The position numbers were made by a program, and so were the translations under genes. From the NCBI GenBank assembly GCA_020401865.1, contig JADCAS010000005.1, positions 342,748-406,747 of the forward strand: DNA of 64,000 bases, read 5' to 3'. Positions 46,834 to 56,164 of the stretch are shown here, one piece after another. The notes beneath the pieces are model-generated. The model was not told the DNA's origin and ran no database searches. It was given only the letters and a program-made list of their open reading frames with translations. The DNA is from Phenylobacterium sp. GTDB taxonomy: Bacteria > Pseudomonadota > Alphaproteobacteria > Caulobacterales > Caulobacteraceae. Positions within the stretch are counted from its first letter, which is position 1. The number at the start of each line of letters is the position of its first letter.

Positions 46834-48128
46834 GCCCGGCCGACCGCCCCCTGGCCCTCCTCAACGCCCGGATCGTCGATCCGGCAGCCAGGCTCGACGC
46901 CAAGGGCGCCCTGTTCGTGCGGGACGGCCGGATCGAGGCGGTTGTCACCGACGGCGATCCCGGCGCCGTAGGCGCAGACTACGAGACCCTCGACGCCGCA
47001 GGCGCCCTCCTCATCCCGGGCCTGGTCGACCTCCGCGCCAAGACCGGCGAGCCCGGCTTCGAGACCCGTGAGACCCTGCGCTCAGCCTCCGAGGCGGCGG
47101 CGGCCGGCGGGGTGACGACCTTTGTGGTCCAGCCCGACACCGACCCGGTGATCGACGAGGCCTCGGTGGTGGACTTCATCCGCCGCCGGGCGCGGGACTC
47201 CAGCCTGGTCAACATCCTGCCCGCCGGCGCCGCGACCCAGGGCTGCCTGGGCGAGCGTATGGCCGAGATCGGACTGATGGCCGAGGCCGGCTGCGTCTAC
47301 GTCACCGACGCCGATCGTCCGATCATGAACTCCAAGGTGATGCGACGGGTCCTGGCCTATGCGAAGGGCTTCGGCATGCTGGTGGCCCACAGGCCCGCCG
47401 ATCCCTGGCTGAGCGAAGGCGCCGCCGCCACCTCAGGGGAGTTCGCCGGGCGGATGGGCCTGCCCAGCGCCCCGCCCGAGGCCGAGAAGATCATGCTGGA
47501 GCGGGACCTGGCCCTGGTGGAGATGACGGGCGCGCGCCTCCTGGCCGACCAGGTGACCACCGCCTGCGCCCTGGAGGCCCTGGAGCGCGGCAAGACGCGC
47601 GGCCTTCCCGTCTTCGCCTCGACCTCGATCAACCACCTGACCTTCAACGAGATCGATATCGGCGACTACCGCACCTTCCTGAAGTTCGATCCCCCCGTCC
47701 GGGGCGAGGACGACCGGCAGGCGGTGATCGAGGCCCTCGCCAGCGGCCTGATCGACGTGGTGGTCTCCGCCCACGCCCCGGCCCCCCCGGAAGACAAGCG
47801 CCTGCCCTACGCCGAAGCGGCTCCGGGGGCGGTCGGCCTGCAGACCCTGTTGCCGGCCCTGCTGGCCTTCCACCATGACGGGCGGATTCCCCTCATCGAC
47901 CTTATCGCCGCCATGACGGTCCGGCCGGCGGACCTCCTCGGCCTGCCCTGCGGCCGCCTGGCCCGGGGCGCCCCGGCGGACCTGGTGCTGTGCGACCTGA
48001 ACGCCCCCCTGGTCGTGGACCCCGACGCGCTGAAGTCGCGCTCGCGAAACACGCCCTTCGACGGCCGCCGCCTGCAGGGCGTGGTTCAGAGGACCCTCGT
48101 CGCCGGACGGGTGGTCTTCAGCGTTTGA
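46830..48128 (+). CDS. Non-catalytic dihydroorotase homologue (PyrC', pseudo-DHOase)
   Basis: A 432-residue amidohydrolase-fold protein. The metal-binding HxH of active enzymes (GLVDLHVHLREPG) reads [13 protein letters not shown] here, with R69 and K71 replacing the histidines. The late metal-ligand Asp of the DHAP motif is Ala (VVSAHAP). [19 protein letters not shown] and [13 protein letters not shown] keep the family fold. Such proteins are known to support aspartate carbamoyltransferase assembly. An active pyrC should exist elsewhere. GTG 46830 overlaps the LOG stop. Confidence 0.9.
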   Translation: MSPADRPLALLNARIVDPAARLDAKGALFVRDGRIEAVVTDGDPGAVGADYETLDAAGALLIPGLVDLRAKTGEPGFETRETLRSASEAAAAGGVTTFVVQPDTDPVIDEASVVDFIRRRARDSSLVNILPAGAATQGCLGERMAEIGLMAEAGCVYVTDADRPIMNSKVMRRVLAYAKGFGMLVAHRPADPWLSEGAAATSGEFAGRMGLPSAPPEAEKIMLERDLALVEMTGARLLADQVTTACALEALERGKTRGLPVFASTSINHLTFNEIDIGDYRTFLKFDPPVRGEDDRQAVIEALASGLIDVVVSAHAPAPPEDKRLPYAEAAPGAVGLQTLLPALLAFHHDGRIPLIDLIAAMTVRPADLLGLPCGRLARGAPADLVLCDLNAPLVVDPDALKSRSRNTPFDGRRLQGVVQRTLVAGRVVFSV

Positions 48129-48145
48129 CGATGTTCTTTGAAGAG

Positions 48146-48160
48146 GAACATTTGACGAAC
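48146..48160 (+). promoter_or_regulatory. LexA-type SOS box upstream of plsY-dprA-topA
   Basis: GAAC-ATTTGAC-GAAC, equal to GTTC-N7-GTTC on the other strand, the direct-repeat operator of alphaproteobacterial LexA. It overlaps a possible -35 (TTGACG, 48152-48157) 90 bp before plsY. Confidence 0.5.
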
Positions 48161-48249
48161 ATTGCCGGACATGCTTGTTTTACGCCCGAGGGTGACGCGG
48201 GGGTGGCGGCGACCTAGACTGCCCGGGCCATCGGAGGAGCCCGCCGCCC

Positions 48250-48915
48250 ATGCCCAATGAATCGCTCGTCATCGCCGCCGTCATGATCGGGGGATACCTC
48301 CTGGGATCGACGCCGTTTGGCGTGATCATCATGAAGCTGGCCGGCGCCGGCGATCCCCGGAACATCGGCTCGGGCAATATCGGAGCAACCAATGTCCTGC
48401 GGTCCGGCCGGAAGGACCTGGCCCTGCTGACCCTGCTCGGCGATGGCGGCAAGGGCGCGATTGCAGTTCTGGCCGCCTACCTGCTGACCCGGGGCGCGCC
48501 TGAGGCCACACGGAACGCGATGGTGGCCCTGGCGGCGGGCTCCGCCTTCCTCGGCCACCTCTTCCCGGTCTTCCTGAAGTTCAGGGGCGGCAAGGGCGTC
48601 GCCACATATTTCGGCACCCTGCTCGCCGCCGCCTTCCCCCTGGGGGCCGCCGCTGCGGCGACCTGGCTCGTGATGGCCTTCTTCTTCAGAATCTCCTCGC
48701 TGGCCGCCCTCACCGCCGCCGCCCTGGCCCCGCTGTTCGCCCTCTTCGTCTTCCACTCCCCCCACGCCATCGTGACCCTGACCCTCTTCATGGGCGCCCT
48801 GATCTTCGTGCGCCATCAGGAGAACCTGCGGCGGATACTCAAGGGCCAGGAGCCCCGCATCGGCGGCGGGAAAGCGGCCGAAGCCCCGCCCGAATCCCCG
48901 CCCGGGGCCCCGTGA
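48250..48915 (+). CDS. plsY: Acyl-phosphate:glycerol-3-phosphate acyltransferase PlsY
   Basis: A 221-residue inner-membrane enzyme with about five hydrophobic segments. GSTPFGVIIMKLAG, RNIGSGNIGATNVLR, GDGGKGAIAV and FRGGKGVATYFG are the conserved loops. It makes lysophosphatidic acid for phospholipid synthesis. The last residues are Pro/Ala-rich. Its stop overlaps the dprA GTG (GTGA). Confidence 0.95.
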   Translation: MPNESLVIAAVMIGGYLLGSTPFGVIIMKLAGAGDPRNIGSGNIGATNVLRSGRKDLALLTLLGDGGKGAIAVLAAYLLTRGAPEATRNAMVALAAGSAFLGHLFPVFLKFRGGKGVATYFGTLLAAAFPLGAAAAATWLVMAFFFRISSLAALTAAALAPLFALFVFHSPHAIVTLTLFMGALIFVRHQENLRRILKGQEPRIGGGKAAEAPPESPPGAP

Positions 48916-50021
48916 CGGACCGCGCCGCCGCCTTCACACGGGACTGGCTGCGGCTGGCGCGGACCCCCAGCGTCGGGGCCGTCACCTTCCGGGAGCTGAT
49001 CCGGCGGTTCGGCGATCCTTCCCACGCTCTCGAGGCCCTGCCGGACCTGACCCGCAGAGTGGGAAGGGTTACGCCCCTCGCCCCCCAGACCGCAGCGCAG
49101 GCGGAGGACGAGATCGCAGCGGGAGAAGCCCTCGGCGCACGCCTGCTCTTGTCCTGTGATCCCGACTTCCCGGCCCTGCTGGCCGCCCTCGATCCGCCGC
49201 CGCCGCTGATCTGGGTGCTGGGCGACCTTCGGCCCCTCGAGCGGACGTGCGCCGCCGTCGTTGGCGCGCGAGCCGCCTCGGCCCTCGGCCTCAGGTTCGC
49301 CGGAACCCTCGCCACCGAACTCGGCGCCGCGGGCCTGACCGTCGTGTCGGGTCTGGCGCGGGGGATCGATGGCGCGGCCCACCAGGGGGCCCTGGCCACC
49401 GGGACGGCGGCGGTCCTCGCGGGAGGCGTGGATGACATCTATCCCGCCCAGCACGCCGACCTTTACGCCGCCATCCTCGCCGCCGGAGGATGCATGGTCT
49501 CCGAGAACCCGCCCGGCCGCACGGCTACGGCGGCGGACTTTCCCCGACGCAACCGGATCATCGCCGGGCTTGCCCGCGCCGTCGTGGTGGTGGAGGCCGA
49601 ACTCCGGTCCGGCTCGCTCATCACCGCCCGGCTGGCGGCGGAGATGGGCCGCGAAGTCCTCGCCGTCCCGGGCTCGCCCCTCGACCCCCGATCCCGGGGC
49701 GGCAATGACCTGCTCCGGCAGGGCGCGGCCGTCTGCGAGGACGCCGAGGACGTGCTTCGCGCCCTGGCCGGCCTGTCCGGCCTCGCCGAGCCAGACCGCT
49801 CCTTCGATCCCTTCCCCCCGACCGGGCGCGAGTCCGGCGGCGAGTCGCCGGACACGGCGCGGGAAAAGATCTTGGACCTCCTGTCGCCCTCACCCGCGCC
49901 CAGGGACGATATTGTTCGACTTTCCGGCCTCACAACCTCAGAAGTGAACGCCGCCCTGGCCGAACTGGAGCTGTCTGGACGTGTGGTCTTCACCACCGGA
50001 GGGGGCGCGGCGCTCGCCTGA
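48912..50021 (+). CDS. dprA: DNA processing protein DprA/Smf
   Basis: A 369-residue RecA loader for incoming single-stranded DNA. An N-terminal SAM-like region (~1-70) is followed by the Rossmann domain with VVGARAASALG, SGLARGIDGAAHQGAL, YPAQHADLY and FPRRNRIIAGLA, and a C-terminal winged-helix DML1-like domain (~305-369). The GTG start overlaps plsY. A LexA-type box lies upstream of the pair. Confidence 0.93.
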   Translation: MTDRAAAFTRDWLRLARTPSVGAVTFRELIRRFGDPSHALEALPDLTRRVGRVTPLAPQTAAQAEDEIAAGEALGARLLLSCDPDFPALLAALDPPPPLIWVLGDLRPLERTCAAVVGARAASALGLRFAGTLATELGAAGLTVVSGLARGIDGAAHQGALATGTAAVLAGGVDDIYPAQHADLYAAILAAGGCMVSENPPGRTATAADFPRRNRIIAGLARAVVVVEAELRSGSLITARLAAEMGREVLAVPGSPLDPRSRGGNDLLRQGAAVCEDAEDVLRALAGLSGLAEPDRSFDPFPPTGRESGGESPDTAREKILDLLSPSPAPRDDIVRLSGLTTSEVNAALAELELSGRVVFTTGGGAALA

Positions 50022-50114
50022 TACCGGTCCCTTCTGCGGGCCAAGTTGACAGCCGCCCTATCTGCAGCCCACTTTCCCGCCCCTTCACAGGGCCAGCGGC
50101 CCCCAAGGAACTGC

Positions 50115-52721
50115 ATGCACCTCGTCATCGTCGAGAGCCCCGCCAAGGCCAAGACCATCAACAAGTACCTGGGGTCGGACTACAAGGTCCTGGCGAGCTA
50201 TGGCCATGTCCGCGACCTGCCGCCCAAGGATGGCTCGGTCCGCCCGGACGAGGACTTCGCCATGTCCTGGGAGGTCGACGCCAAGGCGGCCAAGCGGCTT
50301 TCCGAGATCGCCGAGGCGGCGAAGGCGTCCGATCGCATCATCCTGGCCACCGACCCGGACCGCGAGGGCGAGGCCATCTCCTGGCACGTCCTGGACGTGC
50401 TGCGCCAGAAGCGGGCGGTGAAGGACAAGCCTGTTGAGCGCGTGGTGTTCAACGCCATCACGAAGTCGGCGGTGACCGAGGCGATGAAGTCGCCGCGCCA
50501 GATCGACATGGAGCTGGTGGAGGCCTACCTGGCCCGCCGGGCCCTCGACTACCTGGTGGGCTTCAACCTCTCGCCCGTGCTTTGGCGCAAGCTGCCGGGC
50601 GCCCGGTCCGCCGGCCGGGTCCAGTCGGTCGCCCTGCGCCTGGTGGTGGATCGCGAGATCGAGATCGAGCGCTTCATCACCCGCGAGTACTGGACGGTGG
50701 AGGCCGACATGACCTCGGCCGGCGCCCCCTTCACTGCAAGGCTGGCGGTGCACGAGGGGCGGAAGCTGACCAAGTTCGACCTGGGCGATGTGGACGCCGC
50801 CGAGGCCGCCCGCAAGGCGGTGGAGGCCGGCGCCTTCACCATCTCGGCCGTGGAGAAGAAACCGGCCCGGCGTTCTCCCGCCCCGCCCTTCACCACCTCC
50901 ACGCTGCAACAGGAGGCCGCACGCAAGCTGGGCTTCTCGGCTCAGCGGACCATGCAGGCGGCGCAGAAGCTCTACGAAGGCGTCGACATCGGCGGCGAGA
51001 CCGTCGGCCTGATCACCTACATGCGGACCGATGGCGTCCAGTCGGCGCCGGAGGCCCTGCAGGAAGCCCGGGAAGTCATCTCCGGCCTGTTCGGCGGGAC
51101 CTATCTGCCGGAGGCGCCCCGGCAGTACCGGACCAAGGCGCGGAACGCCCAGGAGGCCCACGAGGCGATCCGTCCCACGAGCCTGGCGCGGAATCCCGGC
51201 TCCCTGCGGCTGGAGGGCGACCTGGGCCGCCTCTACGAGCTGATCTGGAAGCGGATGCTGGCCTCGCAGATGGAGTCGGCCCGGATCGAGCGGACGACGG
51301 TGGACCTCTCCACCCCCGATGGCCGGACCGGCCTGAGGGCGACGGGCCAGGTCATCCTCTTCGACGGCTACCTCAAGGTCTACGAGGAGGGACGGGACGA
51401 TCCCGAGGACGAGGAAGGGGGCCGCCTTCCGGTCCTGAACGAGGGCGCCGTGGCGCAGGTGCGCAAGGCCAAGGCCGACCAGCACTTCACCGAACCGCCG
51501 CCGCGCTATTCCGAAGCCAGCCTGGTCCGGAAGATGGAGGAACTCGGGATCGGGCGACCCTCCACCTACGCCTCCATCCTGTCGGTCCTGCGGGACCGCA
51601 GCTATGTGCGGATGGACAAGAACCGCTTCATCCCGGAGGACAAGGGGCGCCTGGTCACGGTGTTCCTGGAGTCCTTCTTCAACCGCTATGTCGAGTACGA
51701 CTTCACGGCGGCGCTGGAGGAGAAGCTGGACCAGGTCTCGGCCGGCGACCTCGACTGGAAGGCCCTGCTCCGGGAGTTCTGGGGCGAGTTCCAGCCGGCG
51801 ACCGCCGAGGTCCTCAAACAGCCCACCCGCGATGTCATCGAGGCCCTGAACACCACCCTGGGGCCCTTCCTGTTCCCGGGCGAGGGGGGCCGGACCTGTC
51901 CGAAGTGCGGGACGGGAGAGTTGTCTCTCAAGCCCAGCCGCTTCGAGCCCTTCATCGGCTGCTCCAACTATCCGGAGTGCCGCTACACCCGGAAGTTCGG
52001 CCCCCCTTCGGAGGATGGCGAGACGCCCTCCGGCGACCGCGAGCTGGGAACGGACCCCGAGACGGGGCTGATCGTCTTCCTGAAGTCCGGCCGCTTCGGC
52101 CCCTTCGTCCAGCTGGGCGAAGGCGACAAGCCCAAGCGCGCCTCCCTGCCCAAGGGCTGGTCGCCCGAGGCCATGGACCTGGAGAAGGGCCTGAGGCTTC
52201 TGCGCCTGCCTCGGGAGGTGGGTCTTCACCCTGAGGATGGCGGCGTCATCCTGGCCGGGATCGGCCGGTACGGGCCCTTTGTCCAGCATGCGGGGGTCTA
52301 CGCCAACCTGCCGGGGGTGGACGAGGTCTTCGAGGTCGGTGTGAACCGGGCCGTGACCCTGCTGGCCGAAAAGAAGGCCGGGGGCCGGGCGGGTCGCGGG
52401 GAGGCCGCGGCCCTCCGGGACCTGGGCGCCCATCCGGCGGACGGCGCGCCGGTGAAGATTCTGTCCGGGCGCTTCGGGCCCTATGTGAAGCACGGCCAGG
52501 TCAACGCCAACATCCCCAGGGGCGCCGATCCGGCGGAACTGACCCTGGAAGCAGCCGTGGAGCTTCTGGCCGCACGCGCAGCCAAGGCCCCGACGGCGAA
52601 GGGACGGGCCCGCAAGGCCCCCGCGGCCAAGGCGACGACCGCCAAGGCGCCCGCAGCGAAAAGGCCCGCCGCCAAGAAGCCCGCTGCGCGAAAGACCGCA
52701 AAGCCGGGAGCGAAGTCCTGA
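50115..52721 (+). CDS. topA: DNA topoisomerase I
   Basis: An 868-residue type IA topoisomerase that relaxes negative supercoils. TOPRIM begins VIVESPAKAKTINKYLG, with DPDREGEAISWH. The active-site tyrosine is in GLITYMRTDG. One C-terminal four-cysteine zinc motif (CPKCG...CSNYPEC) is followed by repeated GRFGPFVQ/GRYGPFVQ/GRFGPYVK modules and a Lys/Ala-rich tail (~830-868). ATG 50115 starts at the conserved MHLVIVESP. Confidence 0.97.
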   Translation: MHLVIVESPAKAKTINKYLGSDYKVLASYGHVRDLPPKDGSVRPDEDFAMSWEVDAKAAKRLSEIAEAAKASDRIILATDPDREGEAISWHVLDVLRQKRAVKDKPVERVVFNAITKSAVTEAMKSPRQIDMELVEAYLARRALDYLVGFNLSPVLWRKLPGARSAGRVQSVALRLVVDREIEIERFITREYWTVEADMTSAGAPFTARLAVHEGRKLTKFDLGDVDAAEAARKAVEAGAFTISAVEKKPARRSPAPPFTTSTLQQEAARKLGFSAQRTMQAAQKLYEGVDIGGETVGLITYMRTDGVQSAPEALQEAREVISGLFGGTYLPEAPRQYRTKARNAQEAHEAIRPTSLARNPGSLRLEGDLGRLYELIWKRMLASQMESARIERTTVDLSTPDGRTGLRATGQVILFDGYLKVYEEGRDDPEDEEGGRLPVLNEGAVAQVRKAKADQHFTEPPPRYSEASLVRKMEELGIGRPSTYASILSVLRDRSYVRMDKNRFIPEDKGRLVTVFLESFFNRYVEYDFTAALEEKLDQVSAGDLDWKALLREFWGEFQPATAEVLKQPTRDVIEALNTTLGPFLFPGEGGRTCPKCGTGELSLKPSRFEPFIGCSNYPECRYTRKFGPPSEDGETPSGDRELGTDPETGLIVFLKSGRFGPFVQLGEGDKPKRASLPKGWSPEAMDLEKGLRLLRLPREVGLHPEDGGVILAGIGRYGPFVQHAGVYANLPGVDEVFEVGVNRAVTLLAEKKAGGRAGRGEAAALRDLGAHPADGAPVKILSGRFGPYVKHGQVNANIPRGADPAELTLEAAVELLAARAAKAPTAKGRARKAPAAKATTAKAPAAKRPAAKKPAARKTAKPGAKS

Positions 52722-52741
52722 GAATGGGTCTAGGCTAGGCC

Positions 52742-55060
52742 ATGGCCAGACCCAGACCCCCCCGTCATCGCCCGGAAGGCGCCCGATCCGGCGCCCCCCG
52801 CTCCGGTGGGCGGCCGCCCAAGGGCCTGCCCGACCGCGAGACCCTGCTGGCCTTCATCCGCGAGACCGGAGAGGCCGAGAAGTCGGACATCGCCCGGGCC
52901 TTCGGGCTCAAGGGCGCCGACCGCATCGCCCTGCGCGACATGCTGCGCGAACTGCAGGACAGCGGGGCCCTGGGACGCAGGGGACGCAAGGGAGTCGCCA
53001 TCAGCGGAGAGCTGCCCCCGGTGGGGGTGGCCGAGGTGGTGGAGCGCGATCCGGACGGCGAGCTCCTGGTGCGCCTGGTCAAGGGCGAGGACGCCCCCCT
53101 GGTCCGCCTCGCGCCCGACCGGAACGAGGCGACGGCGGGCGCGCCGGGCCTTGGCGACCGACTTCTGGTCCGCTTCGAAACCACCGAGGCGGGTGAGACC
53201 GAGGCGCGGCTGATCAAGCGCCTGGGCGCCGCCGTCCACCGGGTGCTGGGCGTGGTGCGCAAGTCGGCCCGTCAGGTCCGGGTGGAGCCGGTCGACCGGC
53301 GCTCGCGGGACCAGGTCCTGATCGAGGGCGCCGCGCCGACCGATCTCCGCGACGGGGACCTCGTGGTGGCGCGCCTGACCCCCGGGGGTCGACGCTTCGG
53401 CCTGCACCGGGGCGAGATCCTCGAACGGGTCGGTCGGGAGGATGATCCTCGGGCCGCCTCGCTCATCGCCATCCACGCCCATGGCATCCCGACGGGCTTT
53501 CCCGAGGCCGCAGAGGCCGAGGCGGAGGCCGCCCGCGAGGCGGACCTCTCAGGCCGCGAGGACCTGCGCGCCCTGCCCCTCGTGACCATCGATCCGCCGG
53601 ACGCCCGGGACCATGACGACGCGGTCTACGCCGAACCCGACGCAGACGCGGGCAACCCCGGCGGCTGGGTGGTGTGGGTGGCCATCGCCGACGTCGCCGC
53701 CTATGTCCGGCCGGGTTCGGCTCTGGACCGCACCGCCCGGGACAAGGGCAACAGCGTCTATTTCCCCGACCGGGTGGAGCCCATGCTGCCGGAGCGCCTC
53801 TCTGCAGGGCTCTGCAGCCTCCGCGCCGGCGAGAACCGGGCCTGCCTGGCGGTGCGGATGGTCTTTGACGCCAGCGGGCGGAAGACAGGTCACCGCTTCG
53901 TCCGGGGCCTGATGCGGTCTGCGGCCAAACTCTCCTACGAGCAGGCGCAGGCGGCCATCGACGGACAGACGGACGATACCACCGGGCCGCTCCTGGACGG
54001 GGTGCTGAAGCCCCTCTACGCCGCTTACGCCGTCATGCTGGCGGCGCGGCGCAGACGCTCCCCCCTGGCCATCGAGAGCCCCGAGCGGCGGATCCTGATG
54101 GACGCCGAGGGCCAGATCACCGCCATCCGGGCGCGGGCGGTGCTGCCTGCGCACCAGCTCATCGAAGAGATGATGATCCAGGCCAATGTCTGCGCCGCCC
54201 AGACCCTTGAGGCTCGCAAGACGCCGCTGATCTACCGGGTCCACGACACCCCCAGCCAGGAGAAGGTCCACGCCCTGGCCGACTTCCTGGCGACCCTGGG
54301 CCTGCCCTGGTCCAAGGGCGAGGCGCCCCGCACCGACCGCTTCAACAGACTGCTGGAAGAGACCCGCGAGAGCCCCAGCGCAGCGATCATCAACGAGGTG
54401 GTGCTGCGCAGCCAGATGCAGGCCATCTACGACACCGACAACATCGGCCACTTCGGCCTGAACCTCGACCGCTACGCCCATTTCACCTCGCCGATCCGCC
54501 GGTACGCCGACCTCATCGTCCACCGGGGCCTGATCCGCGCCCTGGGACTGGGGGAGGACGGCCTGACCGACCGCGACATCGCCCAGCTGAAGGGCACCGC
54601 CGAGATGATCACGGCGGCGGAGCGGCGGGCCATGGCGGCGGAGCGCGACGCCATCGATCGCTATGTCGCGGCCTTCCTCGCCGACCGGGTCGGCGCGACC
54701 TTCACCGGGCGGATCAGCGGCGTCACCCGGTTCGGCCTGTTCATCCGCCTGGACGAGACCGGCGCCGACGGCCTCGTTCCCATCTCGCGCCTTGGGGGCG
54801 AGTTCTTCGTCCACGACGAGACGTCGCACGCCCTGGTGGGCGAGCGGTCCGGCGCCCACTGGCCCCTGGGCCTGACCGTGGAGGTCCGGCTTGTGGAGGC
54901 GACACCGGTCACCGGCGGCCTCCTGTTCGACATGCTGAGCGATCCTGTAGCCGGGACCCCTCCGCCGCCCCGGGGACGTGGTCCCCGGCGCCCCGGCGCC
55001 GTCGACGCCCGTCGACGCGGCGGACCACCGCCGGGGGTTCGGAAGGGAAGGCGCCGATGA
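52742..55060 (+). CDS. rnr: Ribonuclease R
   Basis: A 772-residue 3'-5' exoribonuclease. An N-terminal helix-turn-helix region (FGLKGADRIALRDMLREL), cold-shock domains (~85-240), the RNB core (IDPPDARDHDDAVYAEP with metal-binding Asp residues, then SPIRRYADLIVHRGL) and an S1 domain (~640-715) are visible, with a basic Arg/Pro-rich tail. It starts 20 bp after topA on the same strand. Confidence 0.95.
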   Translation: MARPRPPRHRPEGARSGAPRSGGRPPKGLPDRETLLAFIRETGEAEKSDIARAFGLKGADRIALRDMLRELQDSGALGRRGRKGVAISGELPPVGVAEVVERDPDGELLVRLVKGEDAPLVRLAPDRNEATAGAPGLGDRLLVRFETTEAGETEARLIKRLGAAVHRVLGVVRKSARQVRVEPVDRRSRDQVLIEGAAPTDLRDGDLVVARLTPGGRRFGLHRGEILERVGREDDPRAASLIAIHAHGIPTGFPEAAEAEAEAAREADLSGREDLRALPLVTIDPPDARDHDDAVYAEPDADAGNPGGWVVWVAIADVAAYVRPGSALDRTARDKGNSVYFPDRVEPMLPERLSAGLCSLRAGENRACLAVRMVFDASGRKTGHRFVRGLMRSAAKLSYEQAQAAIDGQTDDTTGPLLDGVLKPLYAAYAVMLAARRRRSPLAIESPERRILMDAEGQITAIRARAVLPAHQLIEEMMIQANVCAAQTLEARKTPLIYRVHDTPSQEKVHALADFLATLGLPWSKGEAPRTDRFNRLLEETRESPSAAIINEVVLRSQMQAIYDTDNIGHFGLNLDRYAHFTSPIRRYADLIVHRGLIRALGLGEDGLTDRDIAQLKGTAEMITAAERRAMAAERDAIDRYVAAFLADRVGATFTGRISGVTRFGLFIRLDETGADGLVPISRLGGEFFVHDETSHALVGERSGAHWPLGLTVEVRLVEATPVTGGLLFDMLSDPVAGTPPPPRGRGPRRPGAVDARRRGGPPPGVRKGRRR

Positions 55061-55125
55061 CTCCGAACGGCCGAGTTCCGTAAGGTCGTGCTTGCGGAGG
55101 GGGCGGCAGGGCCTAAACTCCGCCC

Positions 55126-55839
55126 ATGAGCGACACACTCCAACCGAACCGAGCCGTGGAACGCACGCCCATGCGTCCTGAGGGCGCCAAGGCCGTCCGT
55201 CCGCGCAACGCCGCCACCCTGTTCATCATCCGCAGGGATGGGCCCCGACCCCGGGTCCTGATGGGCAAGCGGCATGGTGGGCACAACTTCATGCCCAACC
55301 TCTGGGTCTTCCCGGGCGGTCGGATTGACCGGGCCGACTTCCGCGCTCCCGCCGCGACGGACCTTCGCCCCGAGGTCGCGGGCAAGTTCGAAGCCTACAT
55401 GCCGCTGACCAAGGGGCGCGCCCTGGGCAAGGCGGCCATCCGCGAAACCTGGGAAGAGGCGGGCCTGCTTCTGGGCCGCCCCACGGAGCCGCGTCCGATC
55501 GCCGGCCCCTGGCGGGAGTTCCTGGAACAGGGCGTGCAGCCGGACCTTGAGGCCCTGTCGATCATCTACCGGGCGGTGACCCCGCCCAATGTCGGCAAGC
55601 GCTTCGACACATGGTTCCTCATGGCGGACGCCGAACGGCTGGTCAGCCTGGAGCGGCAACCGGACTGCGGCGAACTTGAAGAGATCGCCTGGTTCGAGCT
55701 GGAGGAAGCCCTGGAGCTTCCCCTGCCCACCGTGACCCGGGCCGTGATCCAGGAAACCCGCGAGCGCCTGGACAACCCGAACCGGCCGATTCCCTACATG
55801 CGCTTCCGCATGGGCCCCGCCCGGCCCCGGGAACTCTAG
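55126..55839 (+). CDS. NUDIX hydrolase
   Basis: A 237-residue protein with the NUDIX box [17 protein letters not shown] (~103-119) preceded by [11 protein letters not shown]. Length and the extra C-terminal ~90 residues resemble NUDT19/CoA-diphosphatase-like members, but the substrate is not certain. Confidence 0.87.
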   Translation: MSDTLQPNRAVERTPMRPEGAKAVRPRNAATLFIIRRDGPRPRVLMGKRHGGHNFMPNLWVFPGGRIDRADFRAPAATDLRPEVAGKFEAYMPLTKGRALGKAAIRETWEEAGLLLGRPTEPRPIAGPWREFLEQGVQPDLEALSIIYRAVTPPNVGKRFDTWFLMADAERLVSLERQPDCGELEEIAWFELEEALELPLPTVTRAVIQETRERLDNPNRPIPYMRFRMGPARPREL

Positions 55840-55924
55840 GCACATTGACTTTGCGCCGGGGATTCGTATTTTCCCGCGCTCTTTACGAACCCTGCCGGCG
55901 TGCCCGGCCCCGCGAGGACCGACC

Positions 55925-56092
55925 ATGGCGAAGCCCGCCTCCATCAAGATCAAGCTGAACTCGTCGGCCGACACCGGGTTCTACTATGTGACCAAGAAGA
56001 ACGCGCGGACCATGACCGAAAAGCTGGTCCTGAAGAAGTACGACCCCATTGCGCGCAAGCACGTGGAGTTCCGTGAAGGCAAGATCAAGTAG
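55925..56092 (+). CDS. rpmG: Ribosomal protein L33
   Basis: A 55-residue protein beginning [18 protein letters not shown] and ending EFREGKIK, matching the alphaproteobacterial L33. It lacks the zinc-binding cysteines (C-minus form), as expected. A strong rho-independent terminator follows at 56118-56144. Confidence 0.97.
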   Translation: MAKPASIKIKLNSSADTGFYYVTKKNARTMTEKLVLKKYDPIARKHVEFREGKIK

Positions 56093-56117
56093 GCCGCCAA
56101 AGGCCTCCGAACATGAA

Positions 56118-56144
56118 AGCGCCCGGCATTGGCCGGGCGTTTTT
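56118..56144 (+). terminator. Rho-independent terminator after rpmG
   Basis: CGCCCGGC (56120-56127), loop ATTG, GCCGGGCG (56132-56139), then five T. A perfect 8-bp GC stem 28 bp after the rpmG stop. pleD ends convergently just beyond. Confidence 0.93.
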
Positions 56145-56164
56145 CGTTTCCGGGTTGCCTCGCC

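Noticed and set aside
50085..52493. Very long open frame antisense to topA
   Set aside because: Typical high-GC shadow frame: no domain, and topA is certain on the other strand. The same applies to the long frames antisense to clpA (61336-63918) and to the nrdJ-like gene (25737-27785).
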